This document shows positions 25,995 through 35,354 of a DNA stretch of 50,248 bases, piece by piece. The DNA is from an uncultured Clostridia bacterium (GTDB taxonomy: Bacteria; Bacillota; Clostridia; Oscillospirales; Acutalibacteraceae), in contig CALWUY010000034.1 of NCBI GenBank assembly GCA_944384855.1, forward strand, positions 1 through 50,248, given 5' to 3'. Numbering within the stretch: the stretch's first letter is position 1; every line of letters begins with the position of its first letter. The position numbers and the translations under genes are program-made. Below the pieces are notes generated by a model. That model was given only the letters and a program-made list of their open reading frames with translations, was not told where the DNA came from and ran no database searches.

Positions 25995-27353
25995 ATGAAT
26001 ATAGTAATTATAGGCTGCGGGAAAATAGGATTGACAATTCTTTCCAACTTGGTCAGCGAAGGCCATGATGTTATGGTTATTGACAACAACCCGGATGTTA
26101 TACAGGAAACCAATAATATTTATGATGTTATGGGTGTATGCGGAAACGGAGTGGACTGTGCTCCGTTGAAAGAAGCCGGGGTAAACAAGGCGGATCTTTT
26201 TATTGCCACAACTGATTCGGATGAGCTTAATATGCTCAGCTGTTTTATTGCAAAGAGAATGGGTGCCAAATATACAATGGCAAGAATACGTAATCCTGAA
26301 TACAACGATGAAAGCAATACGTTCATGAGAAAACAGCTTGACATATCGGTAGCTATTAATCCGGAGTTATTAGCGGCACATGAATTGTTTAACATTTTAA
26401 AATTGCCTTCTGTAGCCAAGATAGAAACATTTTCCGGCGGAAATTTCGAAATGATAGAGCTTCGTTTAAGACAGGATTCACGTCTTGACGGTATCCGTAT
26501 TGCAGATATGAGGGATAAATTCAAGTCGAAAGTCCTTATATGTGCCGTGCAGAGAGGAGAAGAGGCTTATATACCTGACGGAGATTTTGTGCTTAAAAGC
26601 GGTGACAAAATAGGACTGAGTGCAAAACACGGAGAAATAGCAAGGTTCATAAAAGAATTGGGCGCTGATCAGAAAAAAACGCGTAATATCATGTTGTTCG
26701 GGGGAGGACGTATAGCGTATTATCTTGCCAGAAAGCTTGCAGCTGCCGGGATAGCGGTTACAATCATAGAGCGGGACCGCAAAGTGTGTGATTCTCTCAG
26801 TGAAGCTTTACCCAAAGCGGTTATTGTAAACGGAGACGGTACAGAACAGGAGCTTTTACTTGAGGAAGGACTGATGTCTGTAGATGCATTTGTATCTTTA
26901 ACCGGAATGGATGAAGAAAACATTCTTATGGCAGCCTTTGCACAGTCTAAAAATGTGCCTAAAGTGATAGCTAAGATAAACCGTGATGAGCTTACTCCTT
27001 TGGCGGAGCATTTAGGAATTGACAGTATTATATCCCCTAAAAAAACTGTTGCAAATTCAGTGGTTCAGTATGCCAGAGCGTTGGAAAATTCGGCAGGAAG
27101 CAGTATGGAAACACTTTATAAGTTTATGGACGGTAAGGTTGAAGCTTTGGAATTTAAGGTCAAATCGGATTTTCCGATGCTGAATGTCCCGTTTAAAGAA
27201 GTCAAATTAAAGAAAAATATTTTGGTAGCTGGTATAATGAGAGAGAGGGAAACTATTATTCCGTCCGGAGACGACGTACTTTCAGCGGGAGACAGTGTCA
27301 TTATTTTGGCGGCCAATCAGCGTATCAATACCTTAAGTGACATACTTAAATGA
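25995..27353 (+). CDS. trkA: Trk potassium uptake regulatory subunit TrkA
   Basis: 452 residues with two RCK_N-RCK_C units. The first NAD-binding loop is IIGCGKIGLTILSNL (about 4-18), the second MLFGGGRIAYYLARKL (about 232-247). RCK_C domains lie at about 140-220 and 365-450. TrkA forms a ring on the cytoplasmic side of TrkH and gates it in response to nucleotides. The double-unit form is common in Firmicutes and enterobacteria. The trkH start follows 10 bases after the stop, so they are co-transcribed. The ATG has a modest RBS (TAGGGGCT). Confidence 0.92.
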   Translation: MNIVIIGCGKIGLTILSNLVSEGHDVMVIDNNPDVIQETNNIYDVMGVCGNGVDCAPLKEAGVNKADLFIATTDSDELNMLSCFIAKRMGAKYTMARIRNPEYNDESNTFMRKQLDISVAINPELLAAHELFNILKLPSVAKIETFSGGNFEMIELRLRQDSRLDGIRIADMRDKFKSKVLICAVQRGEEAYIPDGDFVLKSGDKIGLSAKHGEIARFIKELGADQKKTRNIMLFGGGRIAYYLARKLAAAGIAVTIIERDRKVCDSLSEALPKAVIVNGDGTEQELLLEEGLMSVDAFVSLTGMDEENILMAAFAQSKNVPKVIAKINRDELTPLAEHLGIDSIISPKKTVANSVVQYARALENSAGSSMETLYKFMDGKVEALEFKVKSDFPMLNVPFKEVKLKKNILVAGIMRERETIIPSGDDVLSAGDSVIILAANQRINTLSDILK

Positions 27354-27363
27354 GGATGAATAA

Positions 27364-28839
27364 ATGAACAAACGAATGGTCTTGTATATGCTGGGTAAGA
27401 TTTTGATGCTTGAATCTGCCCTGTTACTTTTACCTTTTATATGTGGGTTGATTTATAATGAAGATGTTTCTTACTGTTTTGTTTATACTATAGTGATAGC
27501 AGCGGCTGCCGGCGCTTTATTCATGCTTATAGGACGTCCCCGGAATAAAGCTATTTTTGCGAAGGAAGGATTTGCAATTGTAGCATTAACCTGGATATTA
27601 ATGTCTGCAATAGGAGCGTTGCCGTTTATTTTCAGCGGTGTAATAACCAATTATACCGACGCTTTTTTTGAAACTGTGAGCGGATTCACAACTACCGGAG
27701 CATCGGTTATTGCGAACGTGGAAACGGTACCAAAAAGTATACACTTATGGCGCAGTTTGACCCACTGGGTAGGTGGAATGGGGGTTCTTGTGCTGGTAAT
27801 GGCCATAGTTCCTAACGACACCGGACGTTCGATGCATATAATGCGTGCGGAAATGCCCGGTCCGATTATAGGCAAACTGGTTCCCAAAATTACAACTACG
27901 GCCAAAATATTGTATTTGATATATGTATTTATGACGGTGCTTGAAATCTTATTGCTTTTTGCAGGCGGAATGCCGCTGTATGACAGCATATTTCATTCTT
28001 TCGGTACCGCGGGAACAGGCGGTTTCGGGATAAAACAGGACGGCCTGGCAGGGTACAGTCCGTACTGTCAATGGGTAATAACCGTATTTATGCTGCTTTT
28101 TGGTATTAATTTCAATATTTATTATCTGATACTCATGCGTAAACTGCGTTCTGCATTCAAAAGTGAGGAAATGTGGACATATATAGGTATAGTATTGGTA
28201 TCTACGGGTATTGTAACCGCATATATTTATCCGATATATGACAATGTAGTTGATTCATTAAGATATTCAGCATTTCAGGTAGCATCTATTATTTCTACCA
28301 CGGGATTTTCCACTGCCGATTTTAATCTTTGGCCGTCAGCGGCAAAGGCGGTTCTGCTGATACTTATGTTTGTAGGCGCATGTGCCGGTTCAACAGCCGG
28401 AGGATTTAAGGTATCACGTGTAATAATTATTTTCAAGCAAATAAAAGCCAATCTGAGACAAATGCTTCATTCAAGGTCGGTATCATCGGTAAAATTCGAA
28501 GGAAAAAATGTCGACATTGCAACGGTTATAAATGTAAGTTCATATTTGGCAATTTACTGTTTATGCTACATTGTTGTATTTGCGATGATAAGTATTATAG
28601 ACAATTTCAGTTTAGAAACCAACATTTCAGCGTCAGCAGCTTGTTTTAATAATATAGGTCCGGGATTCGATGTTGTAGGACCGGCAAGCAATTATTCTTA
28701 TTATTCTGTCGCTTCAACATGGATACTTTCTGCGGCAATGCTGTTAGGCAGACTTGAAATTATGCCGATTATTTTGCTTTTTGCGCCGTCTGCCTGGATT
28801 AAGATAAAGAATATAAAGAAAAAAAGGCGTGTAACTTAA
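27364..28839 (+). CDS. trkH: Trk potassium transporter membrane subunit TrkH
   Basis: 491-residue membrane protein of the TrkH/KtrB superfamily with four M1-P-M2 repeats. The selectivity-filter regions are visible: TVSGFTTTGASV, SFGTAGTGGFG, STTGFSTADF and NNIGPGFDVVGP. THWVGGMGVLVLVMAIVP after the first filter is characteristic of TrkH. It imports K+ at the cytoplasmic membrane with TrkA. Its stop overlaps the ATG of the GH25 gene (TAATG), tying the lysozyme into the transcript. RBS GAGGATG lies before the ATG. Confidence 0.93.
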   Translation: MNKRMVLYMLGKILMLESALLLLPFICGLIYNEDVSYCFVYTIVIAAAAGALFMLIGRPRNKAIFAKEGFAIVALTWILMSAIGALPFIFSGVITNYTDAFFETVSGFTTTGASVIANVETVPKSIHLWRSLTHWVGGMGVLVLVMAIVPNDTGRSMHIMRAEMPGPIIGKLVPKITTTAKILYLIYVFMTVLEILLLFAGGMPLYDSIFHSFGTAGTGGFGIKQDGLAGYSPYCQWVITVFMLLFGINFNIYYLILMRKLRSAFKSEEMWTYIGIVLVSTGIVTAYIYPIYDNVVDSLRYSAFQVASIISTTGFSTADFNLWPSAAKAVLLILMFVGACAGSTAGGFKVSRVIIIFKQIKANLRQMLHSRSVSSVKFEGKNVDIATVINVSSYLAIYCLCYIVVFAMISIIDNFSLETNISASAACFNNIGPGFDVVGPASNYSYYSVASTWILSAAMLLGRLEIMPIILLFAPSAWIKIKNIKKKRRVT

Positions 28840-30467
28840 TGTGTTTAAGAAAAGGTATAGTTTTTATTATATGTTTGGTAATGCTTTTATGTCTATGCAG
28901 CTGCAAGGAGAAAGGGACTGCAAATGAAAGCAGCCAGAGCGGTGCCGAAAATGCTAACGGGATAAATACAACGGTTTTATCTGATGATGATACCATTGAC
29001 CCTGAAAATTTTGAAAATCAAAACGGAATCGGTACGCAGATAAATGCCGATCAGCTGACAGATAAAAAAGGCAAGTCAAACGGTATAGATGTTTCAAAAT
29101 GGCAGGGTGAAATCGATTGGAAAAAGGTAAAAGCTTCGGGTATTGATTTCGCAATTATACGCATCGGTTACCGTGCGGAAAACGGTATAATATACAAGGA
29201 TGAATACGCGGACTATAATATCCAGCAGGCTGATAAAGCGGGGCTGCTTGTCGGTGTTTACTTTTTTTCTACCGCCAAAAACCGCGAGGAAGCTTTAAGT
29301 GAAGCTCAATGGACTGTTGAGGCTGTAAAATATTACGGCATATCTTATCCTATAGTATATGACTGTGAAGGATTTTTAAAGCCGGCAAGCAGAATGTACG
29401 GTATTTCCGCTCAAGAGCGAACCGACAATGCTCTCGAGTTTTTAAATTATATCAAACAAAACGGATATGATTCAATGCTGTATGCAGCTAAAAATGAAAT
29501 AGAGTATTCGTCTTATTGGCAGACAGAGAGAATTGAAAAAGAACACAAAATCTGGATAGCGTATTATCCGGAAGTATCATATCCGCAGATTGAGTCTCCT
29601 AAGTATGAAGGCAGACTTGATATGTGGCAGTATACAAATATGGGCAAGGTGGACGGAGTAAACGGAAACGCGGATATGGTGGTTTCGTATTTTGCACCCC
29701 AAAAGGCTGAACCTCAGAGCAGTCAAAAACCTCCTGCGGCAACTCTTCCGGAACCGAATGATGCTGTGTATACAAATGTAAACGAGCAGGTTACCGCAAA
29801 GGAAGTCGTAAATCTCAGAAGCGGGGCGACTACGAAATCAGATATTGTAGGAAGTTTAAAAAACGGTGAAATCCTTACAAGGACGGCAATAGGCAGCAAC
29901 GGCTGGTCAAAGCTTATGTATTCAGGTAAAACTGTCTATGCTATCTCAAGCTATCTTACTGACGATTTAAGCTATAACCCGCAGAGCAGCAGTCAATCTT
30001 CTGTAGATGACGGATTTTCTGAGGTGAATGAAAAGGTAACGGCTAAAGAGGTTGTTAATCTCCGCACAGCGCCCGGCACGTCTTCTCAGATAGGAGCATC
30101 TCTGAAAAACGGAGAGATTGCAGTACGGACCGGAATAAATACCGCTACCGGCTGGTCGAGGATATCATATAACGGTAAGGTACTGTATGCGGTTTCGAGT
30201 TATCTTACGACAGATTTGAATTATAAGACTGACACGTCTCAATCTGACACAGATGACGGTTTTACAACTGTAAATGAAAAGGTTACTGCTAAAAGTGAAA
30301 CAAATCTGCGTACGGTTCCGAGCAGCAAGGATGATAGTACAATAGTATACACTCTTAAAAACGGAGAATATGTGACGAGGATAGGTATAAATAATGTGAC
30401 CGGCTGGTCAAAGCTTGATTTCGGGGGTCAGACTGTGTATGCAATAAGCTCATATCTTACTCAATAA
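28839..30467 (+). CDS. GH25 lysozyme lipoprotein with three bacterial SH3 domains
   Basis: 542 residues. The N-terminal signal has a lipobox LCSC (lipid-anchored at Cys22). An acidic Ser/Asn-rich linker leads to a GH25 muramidase barrel (about 82-285) with NGIDVSKWQGEID, PIVYDCEGF (DxE acid pair) and DMWQYT. Three SH3b repeats follow (about 309-380, 392-460, 474-542), each beginning VNE-VTAK and holding NLR, GW and AISSYL/AVSSYL. It should cleave peptidoglycan outside the membrane while bound to the wall. The 1-base overlap with trkH is unusual, with only a weak RBS, so coupling to trkH translation is likely. Confidence 0.88.
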   Translation: MCLRKGIVFIICLVMLLCLCSCKEKGTANESSQSGAENANGINTTVLSDDDTIDPENFENQNGIGTQINADQLTDKKGKSNGIDVSKWQGEIDWKKVKASGIDFAIIRIGYRAENGIIYKDEYADYNIQQADKAGLLVGVYFFSTAKNREEALSEAQWTVEAVKYYGISYPIVYDCEGFLKPASRMYGISAQERTDNALEFLNYIKQNGYDSMLYAAKNEIEYSSYWQTERIEKEHKIWIAYYPEVSYPQIESPKYEGRLDMWQYTNMGKVDGVNGNADMVVSYFAPQKAEPQSSQKPPAATLPEPNDAVYTNVNEQVTAKEVVNLRSGATTKSDIVGSLKNGEILTRTAIGSNGWSKLMYSGKTVYAISSYLTDDLSYNPQSSSQSSVDDGFSEVNEKVTAKEVVNLRTAPGTSSQIGASLKNGEIAVRTGINTATGWSRISYNGKVLYAVSSYLTTDLNYKTDTSQSDTDDGFTTVNEKVTAKSETNLRTVPSSKDDSTIVYTLKNGEYVTRIGINNVTGWSKLDFGGQTVYAISSYLTQ

Positions 30468-30479
30468 GGAAGAGGTTTT

Positions 30480-30656
30480 ATGAAAAGTTGCTGTGAGAAC
30501 TGTTCAAACTACAGTTATGATGATGAAAATGACTGTTATTATTGTAACGTGGATTTAGACGAAGATGAGATGTACCGATTTTTAAAAGGTGACAGCAGCT
30601 CATGCCCGTATTTTGATTTTTATGATGAATATAAGATAGTAAGAAAACAGAATTAG
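30480..30656 (+). CDS. DUF6472-like Cys-rich mini-protein
   Basis: 58 residues, acidic, with six cysteines arranged CC-x2-C, then C-x2-C and a later C before PYF. The sequence begins MKSCCENCSNYSYDDEN and ends DEYKIVRKQN, a pattern I recall from the DUF6472 family of Clostridia. A metal-binding (zinc-ribbon-like) or redox role is plausible, but no function is known. RBS GGAAGAGG is at the right distance. It lies 12 bases after the GH25 stop and 9 before plsC, with AGAGGTG at its end serving the next gene. Confidence 0.75.
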   Translation: MKSCCENCSNYSYDDENDCYYCNVDLDEDEMYRFLKGDSSSCPYFDFYDEYKIVRKQN

Positions 30657-30665
30657 AGGTGCAGA

Positions 30666-31502
30666 ATGATTTACTTCTATATTGTATCAAGCGCCGTGTG
30701 TATGCTTGCGCTTAATAATTTTTATGATATCTTTCACCGTTCATACTCTTGGTGGTTGATACCGGTTATGTTTATCGGGATAGTATTGGTGCTGGTGATA
30801 ATACAGCTGTTGATTTTTGGCGCTATGATATTATGTACAAATGTAAAAAAGGAAAGAAAACGCAGTTCAACGGTTTTCCGCGCTATGGCAAAAATATCAC
30901 TTCCCATTATAGCTGCTGCGGCGAGAGTTAAAATACATGCAGAAGGAACCGAAAAACTTCCGACTGATACCAGATTTATGATGGTATGTAACCATCAGCA
31001 TGACTTTGACCCTGTGATTATGTATCTGACTTTCCCTGACGCCAAGCTCGCTTTTATAGGTAAAAAAGAAATATACACGACTATGCCTTTCATTGCCAAG
31101 GCGATGCATAAGCTGGACTGCATGCCGATAGACCGTGAAAATGACCGTCAGGCTGCGCTGACTATAATAAAAGCTATAAAAACTATAAAGGAAGACAGAG
31201 CTTCAATCGCTATTTTTCCTGAAGGGTATACAAGTGTTTCCTGCGAATTGCTGCCGTTCAGAAACGGCTGCTTTAAGATAGCCACAAAATCCGGATGTCC
31301 GATAGCAGTATGTACAATCAATAATACAAGGGAGATACCAAAAAATATATTCCGACGTAAAACTGTTGTAGAATTCAGACTTCTTGATGTTATATATCCT
31401 GAGGAGTTTAAGGATATGAATACGGCGGAGATCGGAAACAAGATACATAAAATTATGCAGGAAAGTCTTGAAGAACTTAAAAGTATAAGTGAAAAATCAT
31501 AG
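30666..31502 (+). CDS. 1-acyl-sn-glycerol-3-phosphate acyltransferase (PlsC-like)
   Basis: 278-residue membrane-associated acyltransferase. Two N-terminal membrane segments (about 5-20 and 25-52) precede the PlsC domain. The catalytic HX4D motif is NHQHDFDPV, and the glycerol-phosphate-binding motif is FPEGYTS. It should acylate lysophosphatidic acid to phosphatidic acid, although some members use other lysolipids. It is the last gene of the trkA-trkH-GH25-DUF6472-plsC run and ends on a long terminator hairpin. Confidence 0.85.
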   Translation: MIYFYIVSSAVCMLALNNFYDIFHRSYSWWLIPVMFIGIVLVLVIIQLLIFGAMILCTNVKKERKRSSTVFRAMAKISLPIIAAAARVKIHAEGTEKLPTDTRFMMVCNHQHDFDPVIMYLTFPDAKLAFIGKKEIYTTMPFIAKAMHKLDCMPIDRENDRQAALTIIKAIKTIKEDRASIAIFPEGYTSVSCELLPFRNGCFKIATKSGCPIAVCTINNTREIPKNIFRRKTVVEFRLLDVIYPEEFKDMNTAEIGNKIHKIMQESLEELKSISEKS

Positions 31503-31545
31503 AAACAAAGGGCAGTCAGATTTCATCTGACTGCCCTTTGTTTCT
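31501..31545. terminator. bidirectional terminator, 21-bp perfect stem
   Basis: The two arms, 31501-31521 and 31525-31545, are perfectly complementary around a TTC loop. It sits between convergent genes (plsC and the ribbon-helix-helix gene) and has T-runs in both directions. Confidence 0.92.
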
Positions 31546-31547
31546 GT

Positions 31548-31745
31548 TTAAGATATATCGATATCAATCGGTTTATCAATGTCCTTTGAAATATACCTGC
31601 CGTCTTTTTTGCGCTGACGAACACATTCGGACAGTAAGTATTCAATCTGTCCGTTTATTGAACGGAAATCGTCCTCCGCCCATGAGGCGATTGCGTTATA
31701 CAGACTTTTGGAAACCCTTAGAGGTATTTGCTTTTTCTCTTCCAT
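31548..31745 (-). CDS. Arc-like ribbon-helix-helix DNA-binding protein
   Basis: 65 residues. The segment KKQIPLRVSKSLYNAIASWAEDDFRSINGQIEYLLSECV divides into a short beta strand (QIPLRV) and two helices, the ribbon-helix-helix fold of Arc/MetJ repressors. The ATG at 31745 overlaps the TGA of the SPFH gene (TGATG), so the two are translationally coupled. I rejected a TTG three bases upstream because the ATG fits the RBS better. The target is unknown; it may regulate its own operon. Confidence 0.8.
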   Translation of the reverse strand: MEEKKQIPLRVSKSLYNAIASWAEDDFRSINGQIEYLLSECVRQRKKDGRYISKDIDKPIDIDIS

Positions 31746-32755
31746 CAATAAAGACTTCCTGAATTTACTACGGGCTGGGCGTCATGATTGCCGCAGAGTA
31801 CAACCAAAAGATTGGAGACCATTGCCGCTTTGCGCTCCTCGTCAAGATTTACAATATCTTTTTCGTTCAGACGTTCAAGCGCCATTTCTACCATACCTAC
31901 CGCGCCGTCTACTATCATTTTGCGTGCGTCTATTATAGCAGAAGCCTGTTGGCGCTGAAGCATTACAGCGGCAATTTCGGTGGCGTATGCCAAATAGGTG
32001 ATGCGGGCTTCCAGAATTTCGATGCCCGCCACATGTACTCTTTCCTGGATTTCGTCTCGTATTCTCGCCGCTACCACTTCACTTGAACCGCGCAGGCTGC
32101 CGTCATCGGCGAGACCGTCTCCTGTGGTATCGACATTCGGAGCTACATCATACGGGTATAGCCGTACTATGTTTCTGAGCGCTGTATCGCATTGCAGAGA
32201 AAGATATTCTTTGTAATTGTCCACATCAAAAACAGCTTTTGCCGTATCCAGTATACGCCATGTCACTGCTATTCCTATCTCAACCGGGTTCCCCAGGCAG
32301 TCATTGATTTTCTGACGGTTATTATTGAGAGTCATAATCTTAAGCGACAGTTTTCTGTTTGCAAGATCCAGGGATGCGTTTGAGGCAGCAGATATAACAT
32401 TTGTCACGGTTTTGACATCGCCGCTTTGATTCAATTTTGTTTTTGCGGCAGGGTTTACTCCTACGCAAAACGGGTTTACATAGTAAAAACCTTCTTCTTT
32501 TAAAGAACCGTAATATTTTCCGAACAGCGTCAGCACCAGCGCTTCCTGCGGCTTTAAGACTTTAAGCCCCATAAACGGTATCCACCCTAAACAGAGATAT
32601 ATAATTCCTATTATAAATAATGCATTGACATCTCCGGAGTCTTCCATCATAATACCTGCGAAAATTACTGCCGCTATTGCTGCAATATAAAGTATTGACG
32701 AAATGAGTAATGCCGGCATACCGTTTTTGCGGCCCGATATGATTTTTTCTTCCAT
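31745..32755 (-). CDS. SPFH/Band 7 domain membrane protein
   Basis: 336 residues. Two closely spaced N-terminal membrane segments (about 15-37 and 44-63) are followed by an SPFH domain (about 68-270): [30 protein letters not shown], then GIAVTWRI and [18 protein letters not shown] helical tail has [13 protein letters not shown], typical of flotillin/prohibitin-like proteins. Such proteins oligomerise on the membrane and organise microdomains or regulate proteases. It has its own sigma-A promoter and is coupled to the DNA-binding protein downstream. The exact role is unknown. Confidence 0.85.
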   Translation of the reverse strand: MEEKIISGRKNGMPALLISSILYIAAIAAVIFAGIMMEDSGDVNALFIIGIIYLCLGWIPFMGLKVLKPQEALVLTLFGKYYGSLKEEGFYYVNPFCVGVNPAAKTKLNQSGDVKTVTNVISAASNASLDLANRKLSLKIMTLNNNRQKINDCLGNPVEIGIAVTWRILDTAKAVFDVDNYKEYLSLQCDTALRNIVRLYPYDVAPNVDTTGDGLADDGSLRGSSEVVAARIRDEIQERVHVAGIEILEARITYLAYATEIAAVMLQRQQASAIIDARKMIVDGAVGMVEMALERLNEKDIVNLDEERKAAMVSNLLVVLCGNHDAQPVVNSGSLY

Positions 32756-32792
32756 AAACGATCATTCCTTCTGATATTTTTATGATATCATA

Positions 32793-32821
32793 ATAATATC
32801 ACGAGCCGAGCGAATTGTCAA
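32793..32821 (-). promoter_or_regulatory. sigma-A promoter of the SPFH operon
   Basis: On the reverse strand: TTGACA (32821-32816), a 17-base spacer and TATTAT (32798-32793), 38 bases before the ATG. Confidence 0.7.
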
Positions 32822-32836
32822 TAATAAATTTATAAA

Positions 32837-32870
32837 AAAAGATGTTGACTAATTTTAGTCAACATCTTTT
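32837..32870. terminator. intrinsic terminator downstream of htrA
   Basis: AAAAGATGTTGACTAA pairs with TTAGTCAACATCTTTT around a two-base centre. A-run and T-run on opposite sides make it work for the reverse-strand protease gene. Confidence 0.85.
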
Positions 32871-32884
32871 GGCGGATATTTAGT

Positions 32885-34345
32885 TCAGTTGGACGAGCTG
32901 TTGGAGCTTACGGTGATTTTAGCGGAATAATATTTTCCTCCCCGGTAAAGCTTGACTGTTACCACTTCGCCCGGAGAGCTGTCCTTGACTGCGTCCTCGA
33001 GCAGAGTGTATTCGGTTATTTCAGTATCTCCGTACTGTGTGATAATATCCCCGCGCTCAATTCCGGCTTCATCTGCCGGGCTGCCGTCAGCAACGCTCAG
33101 AACGACCGCTCCTACAGGGTAGCCGTAATAATTCAGTACCTCAGCGGTATACATTTCGCTTATTGATATGCCTACATAAGGTTCGGGAGAATTTTCTTTC
33201 TCAATGATATTATTGCAGATTTCTACTACAGTGTTTGAAGGAATGGCAAATCCCATGCCCTCAAATTCCTCAGAAACGATTTTAGAACTGTTTATTCCGA
33301 CAAGCTGACCTTTTGTATTTACCAACGCTCCGCCTGAGTTTCCGGGATTAATTGCCGCATCGGTTTGAATGAGCTCGAGCCCGGAACTTGAGGATACTAC
33401 TCTGTTCAGTCCGCTTATAACGCCGTAGGTTACGCTGTCCATAAATTCAAGTCCTCCGGGATTGCCTACGGTTATAACATATTGACCTACTTTGAGAGAA
33501 TCCGAATCGGCAACTTCTATTGCCGGAAGGCCTGTAGCGTTTATTTTAATTACTGCAAGGTCTGCAGATATATTATATCCTACCAGTGTTGCGGTATACG
33601 GTTCAGAACTGGTTGAGTCCAAGTATACTTCTATTTTAGAGGCTGCCTTATTTGAGGTTGCATCAGAAATAACATGGTAATTTGTTATAATGTAGCCTTC
33701 AGAAGAAAATATGACACCGCTTCCGTCTCCGGATGATTCCTGCGTTCCGCCGAAAAAGTTCATAACAGAGGTTGTGGTACGGATGCCCACTACACATGGA
33801 GTGACCTTCTCAGCGACTGCTTCCACGATATTTTCAGCGGTTTGATCTACACTTATATTAACATTGTTGTTGGGAAGATTTGTTATCTTAGTGTCGGAAT
33901 CAGTACCCCTTGTAGCGAGAAAACTTACCGCTCCTCCGCTTAAAGCGCCAATAATCACAGCTAAGACGCAGGCAAGGACAACGACTGAAGCGCCGTATCT
34001 TTTCTTTTCCTTTTTAGGTTTTTGATTAATGTAAGGGTTTGGATAGGGTACATTCGAGAAATTGCTGTGATCAGCGTAATCAGCCGTGTTCTGCGGATTG
34101 TGAGCAGCAGAGTAGTTGCTGCTGTAACCTGAATTATAACTTCCGGCAGATGAGTTCTCGGTTTTCGGTTCAAAACGGGGCTCTGCTTCATTTTGGATAA
34201 TGTCGGATTTTTGTTTCGAATAATATCCGTCGTTTATATCCTTATTATTTTCAGAAGCTTCATTTGGACTAACATTATCAAAACCGTTAAGTTCACCTTT
34301 TGATGATGTATCATTATATATATTATCATTTTTGAAGTCGTCCAT
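32885..34345 (-). CDS. HtrA/DegP-like membrane serine protease with PDZ domain
   Basis: 486 residues. A long low-complexity cytoplasmic N-terminus (1-115; Asn, Ser and Tyr-rich) precedes a membrane segment (about 119-141). A trypsin-like domain follows (about 165-370) with triad H224 (TNYHVISDAT), D262 (SADLAVIKI) and S337 (NPGNSGGALV), and one PDZ domain (about 385-480). It should degrade or chaperone misfolded proteins outside the membrane. RBS AGGAGG before ATG 34345 is ideal. It resembles B. subtilis HtrA/HtrB in architecture. Confidence 0.92.
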   Translation of the reverse strand: MDDFKNDNIYNDTSSKGELNGFDNVSPNEASENNKDINDGYYSKQKSDIIQNEAEPRFEPKTENSSAGSYNSGYSSNYSAAHNPQNTADYADHSNFSNVPYPNPYINQKPKKEKKRYGASVVVLACVLAVIIGALSGGAVSFLATRGTDSDTKITNLPNNNVNISVDQTAENIVEAVAEKVTPCVVGIRTTTSVMNFFGGTQESSGDGSGVIFSSEGYIITNYHVISDATSNKAASKIEVYLDSTSSEPYTATLVGYNISADLAVIKINATGLPAIEVADSDSLKVGQYVITVGNPGGLEFMDSVTYGVISGLNRVVSSSSGLELIQTDAAINPGNSGGALVNTKGQLVGINSSKIVSEEFEGMGFAIPSNTVVEICNNIIEKENSPEPYVGISISEMYTAEVLNYYGYPVGAVVLSVADGSPADEAGIERGDIITQYGDTEITEYTLLEDAVKDSSPGEVVTVKLYRGGKYYSAKITVSSNSSSN

Positions 34346-34480
34346 AAATATCCTCCTTTTTGTATGATACCATTTTAAAATTATTTTATTTCAGTTTTTT
34401 ATAAATTATGTGAATTATCGGTAAACATTACGGAATAGTATACAAGCCGTAATACATATCTAAATAACGGAGGGAAGATT

Positions 34481-35251
34481 ATGAAATGTTTTGTTATTAC
34501 TAAAAAGCAGATAATGCTTGGAATCAGCGTAATATGCGCATTAACCGTTGCGGTTATATGTTCTGTAAGCGCGTTTGCCGGAAACGAGAGACTTTTGCCG
34601 ATCTACTGCGTAGAAACCGAAAAAAAGCAGATAGCGATAAGCTTTGATGCGGCATGGGGCAATGATGACACACAGCAGCTCATTGATATTTTAGCGGAAT
34701 ATAAGGTTCCGGCCACATTTTTTGTGGTGGGCGCTTGGGTGGATAAGTATCCTGAGTCGGTAAAAGCTCTGTCCGATGCGGGACATCAGATTCAAAACCA
34801 TTCCAATACGCATCCGCACATGCCGCAGCTGTCAAAGACGCAGATGATGGATGAAATAAACAGCTGCAATAAAAAAATAGAGGACATAACGGGCAAATGC
34901 CCGACTCTTTTGAGGGCACCTTACGGTGATTATGACAATGTTCTCATAAAAACCGTAAGCGAAATGAATATGAATACAATTCAGTGGGATGTAGATTCCC
35001 TTGACTGGAAAGAAACCGCTACTGCCGGCAGTATTTGCGACAGGGTCACAAGTAAGGTAAAACCCGGAAGTATTGTTCTGTTCCATAATGACGCCGAAAA
35101 TACTCCGGAAGCTTTGCCGGAGATACTTAAGTGTCTTAAGGACGAAGGGTACGAATTTGTATTTATAAGTGATTTGATACTTAAAGACAATTATGAAATA
35201 GACCATACCGGTATGCAGTGTCCGGCCGAAACCCAAAGCGGTGACCAGTAA
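34481..35251 (+). CDS. polysaccharide deacetylase (PdaB/NodB-like)
   Basis: 256 residues. An N-terminal signal or anchor segment (about 11-32) precedes a NodB deacetylase domain (about 48-235). Motif 1 is ISFDAAWGNDDT, the form seen in PdaB-type sporulation deacetylases rather than TFDDGP. Motif 2 is NHSNTHPHM (metal His), motif 3 RAPYGDYD, and the late motif is GSIVLFHND. PdaB removes acetyl groups from peptidoglycan or related polymers during spore cortex formation, so this supports a spore-forming host. RBS CGGAGGG is strong. It stands alone between the htrA start region and a terminator. Confidence 0.85.
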   Translation: MKCFVITKKQIMLGISVICALTVAVICSVSAFAGNERLLPIYCVETEKKQIAISFDAAWGNDDTQQLIDILAEYKVPATFFVVGAWVDKYPESVKALSDAGHQIQNHSNTHPHMPQLSKTQMMDEINSCNKKIEDITGKCPTLLRAPYGDYDNVLIKTVSEMNMNTIQWDVDSLDWKETATAGSICDRVTSKVKPGSIVLFHNDAENTPEALPEILKCLKDEGYEFVFISDLILKDNYEIDHTGMQCPAETQSGDQ

Positions 35252-35276
35252 CGGTACTTTAAATAAAACGAACAGA

Positions 35277-35304
35277 AAAAAGGCTGTCAGTAAGACAGTC
35301 TTTT
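35277..35304 (+). terminator. intrinsic terminator of the deacetylase gene
   Basis: AAAAGGCTGTC pairs with GACAGTCTTTT (one G-U pair) across AGTAA, 25 bases after the stop. Confidence 0.85.
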
Positions 35305-35354
35305 GTTATTATACGGTCAATGTAAAAAACAAAAATCAAATTATATATTTCAGA

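Noticed and set aside
29764-30464. three-fold repeat that could be taken for a tandem DNA repeat or CRISPR
   Set aside because: It encodes three diverged SH3b domains of the GH25 protein; there are no identical short repeats or spacers. No CRISPR array was seen anywhere in the window.
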